Translations under genes and position numbers: made by a program
Notes under the pieces: generated by a model
Database searches by the model: none
What the model was told of the DNA's origin: nothing
What the model saw: the letters and a program-made list of their open reading frames with translations, nothing else
DNA from: Gloeophyllum trabeum ATCC 11539
Lineage: Eukaryota; Basidiomycota; Agaricomycetes; Gloeophyllales; Gloeophyllaceae
DNA: 64,000 bases
Reading direction: 5' to 3'
Assembly (NCBI RefSeq): GCF_000344685.1
Contig: NW_006920425.1
Span: 678,654 to 742,653 of the forward strand
Shown here: piece by piece, positions 56,060 to 64,000 of the stretch
Layout: each line of letters opens with the position of its first letter
Numbering within the stretch: the first letter of the stretch is position 1

Positions 56060-57091
56060 GGCAGAGCCCGCGCGGGACCCCGGAATCGAGTCGGACTCCC
56101 GGCTGGACGATGCCGCCCAGGGGAACGTGGGGTATATCACAGGGGTGCGTGTCTGCTTTCCATCCTACGGGCAGGCATGCTGTGGTGTCGGGGAGTCGAC
56201 GGCGTACGCGTACGCACGGGCAGGAGCGCGCGGGCTGTTCATCACCGCGCGAGCGGCGGACGCCCTTGTGTCTGTCGCCGAGGCGTCCCCATCTGCGGCA
56301 GTCGAGTCGTGCGCGGTGGATGTGACCGATGAGAGGGCGGTGGGCGAGAGCGCGAAGACGTGCGTCGGGGTGTTCGGGAGGATCGACGTTGTGCTCGCGA
56401 ACGCTGGGTACATGGAGAGATTCAGGACGATCGGGGACGCGGATCCGGAGGAGTGGTGGTCCTCCGTCGGGGGCTGGCAGTGTCGCGAGCGACCCATCCC
56501 GAGCGCGAACCCAGGCTGCATGTCAACATCCGCGAGCGCGTTCTGCAAGACAGGCGACGACGAGTGTGGCCATCCATGCGCCGCAGGGGGTGTGTTCACC
56601 GTCCTCACCACTGCACCGTGCACAGCTTGGTACGCAGTGCTGGTGGCGTCGTTCGGGGCGCAGGTACCACATGTCGAAACACGCAATCAATCGCTTCGCC
56701 GCGTCCACACACGCCGGTGCGTCCCGGCCAACGGCATATGCTGATCCCCGCGCTGATCTGGTGGCCGACGAGAGAGCACGGCGTGAAGGTGTTCTCGGCC
56801 CACCCCGGGCGCATATTAATAGCGTACGTGTCTCTTCTCGTCTCCTGCGATGGCGCGCGCTGATGGTGGAAACACAGCACCCGTCCTGGCCGCGAACGCT
56901 GGACGAGAAGGTGGAGATCGCCCGCCGCTCGCTCGTGCGGCTGACGAGTGGCTCGGAGGATTACCTGGGCGGGAGGTTTGTGAGCTGTACGTGGGACCGG
57001 GACGAGTTGGCGGCGCGCCGGACGGAGATAGAGGAGGGCGATTTCGTTGAAGCATAGACTGGATATCGGGAGCCTAGCGGACCCGCTTTGA
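56060..57091 (+). pseudogene. Decayed tandem copy of the short-chain dehydrogenase
   Basis: It follows the intact gene exon by exon: SRLDDAAQGNVGYITG, ACCGVGESTAYAYARAGARG, DVTDERAVGESAK, VVLANAGYMERF, then HVNIR, VLVASFGAQVP, HGVKVFSAHPGR, RLTSGSEDYLGGRFVSCTWD. Damage compared with the intact gene: the donor after the EEWW exon is lost, the micro-exon donor is GC instead of GT, about 25 bases containing the catalytic Tyr (GRSGYQT) are deleted, and one inserted base near 57051 makes an early stop (IEEGDFVEA then TAG) although KHRLDIGSLADPL is still readable in the next frame. The first intron has shrunk to about 30 nt. The copy is non-functional as an SDR. Confidence 0.82.
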
Positions 57092-59423
57092 TGGTCAATG
57101 ACCGATCAGTGGAGACCTTGTTGATGTGTCCAACAACATGACGGCGAGGTCGTTGAATCGTCAGTCCCGTTGTTCGAGTCCGAGCCCGGACGTTCGGAAC
57201 CACAATGCGGTATGCGCGACATCGTGTTGGATGAATGGTTTGTGAAACCTGAATCTTCGGCTAACTCCAAGTCGAAGCCACCACAATACACCATACGCGC
57301 AGAGTTGTGCCCAGCGCCGCCAACATGTCTCGCTCCGAGCGTCTGCTAAATTTGTCCAGTCTCCGACAATGCCGTCTCCGTCTGGAGAAGTTACGAGACA
57401 CGACGACAGCGGCCCCGAGTACATGCAGTACTTGGCGTCGGGGATTCAAGTGCTTATGCGACCAGCTCAGAAAGATGGCAGTGTTCTCCCGGACCGTGTC
57501 ATTAATACTAGTAATACGCCCGGCGACTGCATAAATTTTGGAACCGAGAATACGCACAGGAAGGAAGCCCGGTCCGTCGCATACAGCATAGAGCGCCAAC
57601 ACAAACCAGAATCTAGTGAGTGAGCAGTTGCGCGCCAGTTACGAGTCGAACTGGCAGAGCGGCGCTGGGGATGCACGCTGCCTCGGATCGCGAAACGGGT
57701 GTGTGTCCCGTGTACAGTACACCTGCCGCCCGAGCGCGCGCAAGCGGCCTCGGGGATGCAAACTGCGCCCCTCCCCTCGTGGCAGGTGCCCGGATGCGGT
57801 GGATCTTCCGACCGGACCGAGCTTCGGGAAACCATCCTGGCTCTCCGTCCCTGTCTCGCGCAGCGAGTATGCTATGCCTCCATCCATCCATAGCCCGTGT
57901 CACCGTCCTTGTCCGCAAATCCGGGATCTACCGCCGGCACATACAGGCGCGCCGCGCCGCGCCGGGCTCGCCGTCTCGTCCACCGCGCCCCGCCCCGGGT
58001 CGGGACGACTATCAGGGCGGAGTCCCTCGTGTCGCCGGCTGGACATGTCCTTACGGAGTTGGGAGCTGTGTCGGTGAACGAGAACGACGGGAGCGAGCCA
58101 CGTTTGACACGGAGGCGAGGGCAGCGTCGGCGCTCGTCCGGAAGTCGGGCTTGGGCGAGGACATCGACATCCGCGGGTGGTCCGGGCTGCGTGCGCGTCC
58201 GCCATGGGGTCTGCAGCGCGAGCCGTGGATATGGTGCGTGCGTGTGTCCGTGTTTCGAACTGGAAATCGTGGTCATGCGGGAGTGCGCGCCCGGGATGCG
58301 GGGATATGGACTCGCGCGCTGTGGCTGGGCGGGGAGGGCATGCGGCGATTTTGCGCTGCTTGCGAGCGAGTGAACGGGAGGGATAAACGAGCGCGAGGAA
58401 GCGGTAAGCAGGCGTGTGCGGTGAGTGCGCGTACGGGCGGGTAGTGTGTGCGCGCGGGGGGGAACGGAGAGGAGGGTGGTTGGGTGTATTCGGCGGGTGC
58501 GCTGGGAGAGATGGGTGAAGGGTGGCGGACGGATGGCGGGGCGCCTTGGGGTTAGGCGGGCGGCCAGGGATGTACTGGTGGTTTGTAGAGACAGCGCGGG
58601 GTGGCGCTGGCCTCGCTGGAAGCCGGGCGTGCAGTCTCGAGTACTTGCGAGCGATCCCGTGCGTAGCGGCGGCCGTGCGATAAGAGTATATCTGCGCAGC
58701 GGGCATTCGGGGTGGCGTTCGCGGGGATGGGCGCATGTGCGGGTGGGTGCGGCACGAAGGAAGTGCGATGGCGAGGAGTGGCGGGAGTGCGGGTCCAGAC
58801 ATGACGCTTGTCGATACTCGCCTCATATCGTCATCCTTGTGAAACGACTAACATTCCTGGATGGGTGGTTTCGCAGAGTTGGTGCAAGCCTGGATCTCTC
58901 CGCCAACGGGGCCACGGACAGCGGCGTGCTCTCGACGTAAACACGACTTGCTACATTATGCTCCATATTTGCGCGCCAATTCAACCCCCATAAATCCTTA
59001 GCAGAAGTGCCTGGGGTTGGTCAACGCGGCAGGTCCCCGTTCCGAGTCTGCGCAGTATGTTCCTAATGCAGAGACAAGCGCGTGTGTTCCGAGCCCAAGT
59101 TAAAGTGAGACGTAGCTTCCTGTTTTCATGGAAGAACCCGCGTGGACGCCACTTGCAGCGTTCCCTTGGACGCATCCGTGCGTACGCATCGACGATCCAG
59201 TGTGGCCCAGCTTTATGCCGGGCACTGCGCTTCCTCCGAGGACTCGTGGACGCATCGGATAAGCAGGCGTCCCATCGCGGTGACTGTCACGCCCATCGCA
59301 TGAACGACGCCAGATCGCGGGAGCATAACCGCAGATCTGGGCGTACGCTGACGTCACAAATTTAGCGTGCATGCCGCTCATAAGCAGTCCGGTGCAGGTC
59401 ACCGCCGCCTCTGCGCTGTCAGC
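57092..59423. other. GC-rich region without a recognised gene
   Basis: From about 57.6 kb many long open frames overlap on both strands because stops are rare in GC-rich DNA. None shows protein-family features. Minus 57900-58826 is Pro/Arg/His-rich low-complexity translation and is taken as a shadow. Confidence 0.45.
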
Positions 59424-60212
59424 ATGTCGCCCCCCGACATCGCTGCGATCCTCGCGTCCATGCACATCCCCGCCCGCCCGCCGCTGCGCCTCCCGAACGA
59501 GCTCCTCGAGCACGTCCTCACACTCGTCTGGTGCGCGCTCCCGCCCTCGCCCGCCCCGCCCCCGTGCTCCTCTCTCCTCGCCCGCCCCGCAAAGTCCGTC
59601 CGCTGGACGACGCACGCCGCGCTCGCGAGCGTCGACCGCCAGTGGCGCGCCACGATGCGCCGCGTCCGCCTCCGCCACGTGCACCTCGCCGCCTGCTGCG
59701 ACCTCGCCGCGTACACCCGGCTCCGCCCCGCCGCCGACGACGACGACGACGACGAGACCGCGCTGCTCGCGCACGGCCGGCTCACCGTGCTCTTCGCGCG
59801 CGCGCCCGAAAACGCGCCCGCGCTCGCGCCGGCGGCCGTCGCCGCGCTCGTCCCCGCGCCCGCGCACGTCGACGCCGCGGGCGACCCCGCGCGCATACAG
59901 GCGCTCCTCGCGCGCTACCCGCGCCTGCGGTCCCTCGCGCTGCACGCCCCGCTGGCGCCCCGCGCGCGCTTCCCCAGCGTGCGCGCGCTGACGCTCCTCT
60001 ACGCCCCGCCCGCGCCCGCGGACCTCGCCGCCTTCCCGGCGCTGGCGCGCCTCCGCTTGCTCCGCGTCCCAAAGGCCAGCGCCGCGTTCCCGCCTGCGAC
60101 GCAGTCCGGGGAGGATGGGAAGGAGAAGACGCGCGGGGCGTGTAGGGAGCCTGCCGTGGGGAGCGCGTGGGAGAGGGAGGTGCGGGCCGGTGTCGTCGTC
60201 GAGAGGATGTGA
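59424..60212 (+). CDS. F-box-like family protein, GC-rich, C-terminally altered copy
   Basis: An open frame of 262 residues from the ATG at 59424 (MSPPDIAAILASMHIPARPP). The F-box-like start is LRLPNELLEHVLTLVWCALP. Then LASVDRQWRATMRRVRLRHV and HLAACCDLAAYTRL match the VNRQW...FRYVYI region of the family, with a run of seven Asp after it. ALARYPRLRSLALHAPLAP, FPSVRALTLLY and FPALARLRLLRVP are leucine-rich parts. After about residue 235 the sequence no longer matches the family end (no LRNHLP, no ECGEG...GIEF block), so the C-terminus was replaced or lost. Third-position GC is extreme compared with the other copies. It may be functional or a drifting relic; the open frame alone is weak evidence in such GC-rich DNA, but the homology is clear. 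Confidence 0.6.
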   Translation: MSPPDIAAILASMHIPARPPLRLPNELLEHVLTLVWCALPPSPAPPPCSSLLARPAKSVRWTTHAALASVDRQWRATMRRVRLRHVHLAACCDLAAYTRLRPAADDDDDDETALLAHGRLTVLFARAPENAPALAPAAVAALVPAPAHVDAAGDPARIQALLARYPRLRSLALHAPLAPRARFPSVRALTLLYAPPAPADLAAFPALARLRLLRVPKASAAFPPATQSGEDGKEKTRGACREPAVGSAWEREVRAGVVVERM

Positions 60213-63200
60213 GGGGGCGCTGTGGTCGGTGGGTTGTGTTTTTTCTTCGATTCGTCTGGGATACGTTCTTGTGTGCGAACTTGGTTGGTTTCCTGCGCTC
60301 CGTGCATCTGTATATTGACTGGCGCGTCGCTGCGGTGAGGTAATCTCGCGTTTCTCTTCTGGGAGTTGCGGTCCCCGTTATTCTGCTTACGCTACCATAA
60401 TATACCATACCGGTACCTGATGGTCAATCTCTTTCTTCCACGCCCTTCTTGTGTGGATTTCTGCGACCGCTCCTGGCGTCGTATAATATGTATATCTATC
60501 CTCGTCTTTCTTCGTATCTACTATCCGATAGCCATCCATGCTATTAGATTGTCGTGTTACTACATAGTCCCGGTCTCTGAATAATACGTATTTGATTAAT
60601 GCCGGACGAGCGCACCTCCCTCCTCCGCGCGCCCGAGCCCGAGGTGGGGAAGTGCTAGTGAAAGATGGAGGAACGTACGGGAGGACGAGGCGCTGGACGG
60701 CACCCGCGTGGAGGCACACGAGACGGGACGAATCGCTGCGCGCGCGTAAAGGACGGAGCGGGGGCGGGGCGGCTGCGGTGAGAGGGGAGTGGGGGCCGAC
60801 CGCCGCGGGGACGCCGGAGTGACGAATGAGGACTGAGTGGCGGTGTGGACCGCGGGCCCATTGCGTCTCAGGCTCGCGGCCGAGGCGGGGGAAAGTGCGG
60901 TTCCCAGAGGCACGGCGGGGGGCGGGGCGGGAGGAGTGCGTGGTGAGGGGACGTGTGGCGGGTTCTGATGGAGATCGGGGAGTGCTGAGCGGGATGTCCG
61001 ACTGGAGGGGGGCGACGATTGCGGAGAGACTCGGACCTGCGTGCGTGCTGGGGGAATTTGGATGGGTGGGTGAGGGAGGTTCGGCGGAGGAAACGGCGAG
61101 ACCACCTACAGCGTCCAGGGCGCGTACGGCCGTGACACCACGTCTGCTGTGCTCACCGCATATGAACGCGCGTTCGCTAATCGATTCTCATCTTCCTCGG
61201 GGGTCGAGTCCGGAGCAGGGATGGAGGAGGCGGGAGAGAGCGGGAGGGGGCGGGAGTGGTAGGGTCAGCTGGGAGGCCGTCGGTGAGGGTTATCGCGCCT
61301 TGAGCGCGAGGAAGGTGCGCGTCTGCCAGGATGTCCTAGCCGAGTGGGAGACAGCGAGGGGGGGGGGCGAACGAATGTGCAGTTCAGGTATTATAGCTAT
61401 TTGCTGACATGCTGACACTTCCCGGCCCGGGAAGTTGTGTATGCGAGCTCGCCTTGGGGATGGGCGCTCGCTAAGTCAGCGAGAGGATGTGTCGCAGCCA
61501 CAAATGTCACCTGGACTATCCAAGGAGCTGAAGGCGCGGCACTCCTCGCCTCGTATATGAAAATTCCCCAGGGCGGCAAGTGTCGTTATATCTGCAAATA
61601 GCTGTAGGTAGAAGGCAGTTCTGGTGTCGTATACCAAATTGCGCCGCCTACAGACGTACTAGCAGTCAATGCGCGCTCGCTTGGCAGGGCGAGAAAGCGA
61701 TGGAGCAGGATCATGCATGTTTCGAAAGGTACCAGTCAAAGCCGGAGGACGGGCGCTTAAACGCACGCGCCGGGGCCAGTGTAACTTCTGTCAAAATGTA
61801 AGTAGTGCGCAGAGGCGCTACGCCAGCGTGACCTTGCAGCGCTGGCCCGACTACATTTCACGCTTCCTTCATGCTGAAGAGAAGCGCGCGATGGAGAGCG
61901 TAGGATTCGGATGCGGCTAGGGATGAGATCGAATGTAAGCGTGTCGGTAGTAGTAGACGGGGCGGTGTACACCTGGCCTCACCGACGAATAGACAAGGTT
62001 TCGATGGGGAGTACGATGTTGTATCAGCGGCTGGGCGCTGACAACACAAAGACTCTTAGCAGAATCGCGCTGGAGTCCGGTTGACAGACAAGGCACCAAA
62101 TCCGGTGGAAAGACGCCATGGACGCTGACTGTGGACTGCGAGGCCTATCTTTTCTATGTGTCGGCGGGGTCCTTTTCTGTCACCGAGACTGCATCGCAAA
62201 AGTACAGTCTCTATCGTTTTGTCATTAGCTGGGAGATGAACAGAATAAACGACGGAGGTTTCTGTCGGCGTCAGGGCGGGGGGTGCACAGCGTAGATCCG
62301 AATTATTGATGCACAGCCTATATATGTCGCAACGTGCAAGCTCCTCGGATCAATGCTATCTATGAGCGTGATACCAACATCGAGGACGTACCTTCGCGAA
62401 GCACAGGTGAGTACGTCGACTGCGGGCGTGCTATAAGTGCTCTTGCGACACTCACGGACGCCAGGGCGTTCCCATCGTGTTCGTGCTCGTGTCGTGTAAC
62501 CTCGCAACTATTACGCATTGCCAATGCCAGCGCGAGTCGGGGATGGAAGGGCTTTTACTCGGGCGGGGCAGCATCGCACGGAGATGTCGAGTAGACGAGT
62601 CGATACCTGTCTGTGTTACCTGGACTAATGAACGGACGACTTCCATGAGGAGATTGGACTGGGCGCCTAGATTGACAGGGAACCGGAGTGGTGGCGAAGC
62701 GTGGCGGAGTGGTGATGAAGCGAGGTGGTGTAGTCGCGTAGCAGCAGAAGCCGAGTGCTGGTCAAGTTTGTGGTGAAGACTCTACCCGCAGAGACTTTCT
62801 CAGCTATAACATGCACATTCTCTTCATTCCTCCTCATTTAAGCCGTGATTCTACTGAAGCAGCAAGCGATACTTAGTATTCATGCTGCAGTGGTTTAGAG
62901 AGTCTTATACTTAGTGCACCGCTTGCCGTATAGACCCCTCCCCTCCAATTCTGTGTGCCACATCACCTGGAGATTTCTTGATCCTCTACAACAGTCTACA
63001 GTTCCACCTTCAGGCTAAACCTACAGCCACAGCTGAACCCAAGGTAAGAAAAAAAGGGACAGTCGAGACGGGGCCATATTGGGGACATCTAGTTTCAGGT
63101 GAAATATACACATGCACGAAGATTCAGTTGTGAAGAGTATTTCTTGTAAACCCCCTTCTACATAAAGCGAAGTCACATTGCTTCGCGAGGTTGCTACGCT

Positions 63201-63353
63201 TCGCCACGGATCTGCCATTTTCCCGGAAATTCCGCCCGATTTGTACTGACCGTCTGCACGCCGATGGCCAGCGACACTTGACACCTCCCACACGGCCCTG
63301 CCCGCCGGCCTCTCTCTCTTTTCCTCCCGCCTCTCACCGTACGGACGCCCAGC
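60213..63353. other. Long GC-rich intergenic region and promoter of the last gene
   Basis: About 3.1 kb without a recognised gene. It contains G-rich plus-strand stretches (60600-61400). The last 60 bases before 63354 are pyrimidine-rich (TCTCTCTCTTTTCCTCCCGC), as in fungal promoters and leaders. Confidence 0.45.
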
Positions 63354-64000
63354 ATGTCCGCCTCTTGGCCCGCCCAGGACGGCGCCGGCAGCGACGAAGA
63401 TCGCCGCCGCCGCTCCGACTCGACGTCGCCCCTGTCCGGCTCGTCCGACGAGTCCACGCCCAGCGGCAGCCAGAGCGCCACCACCACCACCACCACCAGC
63501 GCCAGCGCCGCGTACCCGCCGCCGCCGCCCTCGCCGTCCGTCGAGCAGCCGCTCCTCCCCGCCGCCGACCGCCCCCCGCAGCGCTCGCTCTCCTCCGGCG
63601 CGTTCGTCTCGTCCCCGCTCAACCCGAACCACCCCGCCTCCCCTCCGCCCCCGCCCCAGCCGCGCTCCCGCCCCGTCTCGCGCGCGGGCAGCATGCTCTT
63701 CACCCGCATCGCGAGCGAGGACTCGCAGGTCCTCACCGGCCAGCGCGGGTCCATGCTGCTCTACCGCCTCGCGAGCGACGACGACAACGGCGAGCTGCTC
63801 CCCCCGCCACGCGCCCTCGCCGGCGGCAGCAACCGCGACTCGGTCATCTCCAGCTCCGGCGACTCCGTCTTCTCCATCTCCTCCGACTCCAAGTACCCCT
63901 CCGGCTCGCTCACCCACCCGCGCGGGCTCATCCCGTACGCGTACGACCCCCACCGTCGACGACAAGGAGGACATTGGACGCGGACTGGGACGATGTGGAC
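63354..64000 (+). CDS. N-terminus of a KRE6/SKN1-like beta-glucan synthesis protein (continues beyond window)
   Basis: The ATG at 63354 gives MSASWPAQDGAGSDEDRRRR. About 200 residues are cytosolic, Ser/Pro-rich and disordered, with FTRIASEDSQVL, MLLYRLASDDDN, SVFSISSDSKYP, and RGLIPYAYDP near the edge. In basidiomycetes this order (SLSSDSKYP, RGLIPY-YDP, then an Asp-rich stretch) precedes the single span and GH16-type domain of KRE6/SKN1 homologues, which act in beta-1,6-glucan assembly in the secretory pathway. That domain lies outside the window, so the call rests on the tail only. At the very end the frame breaks: after YAYDP the expected acidic sequence is readable in a second frame (TVDDKED) and then a third (LDADWDDVD), implying two small indels at 63947-63980. 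Confidence 0.5.
   Translation, partial: MSASWPAQDGAGSDEDRRRRSDSTSPLSGSSDESTPSGSQSATTTTTTSASAAYPPPPPSPSVEQPLLPAADRPPQRSLSSGAFVSSPLNPNHPASPPPPPQPRSRPVSRAGSMLFTRIASEDSQVLTGQRGSMLLYRLASDDDNGELLPPPRALAGGSNRDSVISSSGDSVFSISSDSKYPSGSLTHPRGLIPYAYDPHRRRQGGHWTRTGTMW

Noticed and set aside
57160..57200. tRNA-like B-box word GTTCGAGTCC
   Set aside because: No matching A box, acceptor stem or cloverleaf could be drawn around it.
57620..58444. Plus-strand open frame of 274 codons overlapping the minus one
   Set aside because: Same reason; composition Arg/Gly/Ala, no family features, no splice context.
57900..58826. Minus-strand open frame of 308 codons
   Set aside because: Pro/Arg/His-rich, no motifs; expected by chance in GC-rich DNA with few stops.
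59531..60408. Overlapping Arg/Ala-rich frames on both strands
   Set aside because: Shadows of the GC-rich F-box-like gene at 59424.
63021..63974. Minus-strand open frame of 317 codons
   Set aside because: Gly/Arg/Val-rich antisense of the KRE6-like N-terminus; crosses its promoter.

Overview
The window is nuclear DNA of a filamentous basidiomycete, most likely an Agaricomycete of the wood-decay type (Polyporales-like; this placement is inference). The grounds are short GT-AG introns of about 50 to 75 nt, multi-exon genes, agaricomycete-type multi-spanning membrane protein families, an expanded F-box-like family, a basidiomycete-style plasma-membrane H+-ATPase and a PIL1 eisosome gene. Nothing bacterial is seen: no operons, no Shine-Dalgarno sites, no CRISPR. 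No tRNA or rRNA gene was recognised.

Layout. 1-17.9 kb: a seven-span membrane protein (-, cut by the window edge), a modin-like protein (-), a Ser/Thr-rich single-span surface protein (+), a multi-span membrane protein (+), a ComA/HSA32-like protein with a mitochondrial-type leader (-) and a DUF3669 protein (+). 18-23.5 kb: F-box-like copies in several states of decay, a small secreted cysteine-rich protein, and a miniature inverted-repeat element. 24.1-28.9 kb: a P-type H+-ATPase with about twenty exons (-). 30.1-31.6 kb: a paralogue of the 12.9 kb membrane protein. 32.6-34.2 kb: a decayed FAD monooxygenase. 35.0-38.7 kb: a 5'-truncated LINE with a 13-bp target-site duplication, interrupted by an 851-N gap flanked by two copies of the same 380 bases. 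40.3-45.4 kb: an unknown three-exon gene and a PIL1-family eisosome gene with a very long tail (both -).

46.8-60.2 kb is a duplication-rich accessory region. It holds a second inverted-repeat element, the second cysteine-rich secreted protein, five more F-box-like copies (two intact), an intact six-exon short-chain dehydrogenase and its decayed tandem copy. From about 57.6 kb the DNA becomes very GC-rich. The last gene, at the right edge, looks like the cytosolic N-terminus of a KRE6/SKN1-type beta-glucan synthesis protein.

The most interesting feature is the history of the accessory blocks. A unit made of a divergent unknown gene, a cysteine-rich secreted protein and an F-box-like gene exists twice in opposite orientation (about 20.6-22.7 kb and 48.0-49.6 kb). 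A second unit, F-box-like plus dehydrogenase, was duplicated in tandem (52.1-57.1 kb). After duplication some copies stayed intact while others gained stops, frameshifts and deletions. Housekeeping-type genes (H+-ATPase, PIL1, ComA-like, DUF3669, KRE6-like) are interspersed and mostly look intact. Exon structures were derived by hand from splice signals, frame continuity and paralogue comparison; no database search was run.
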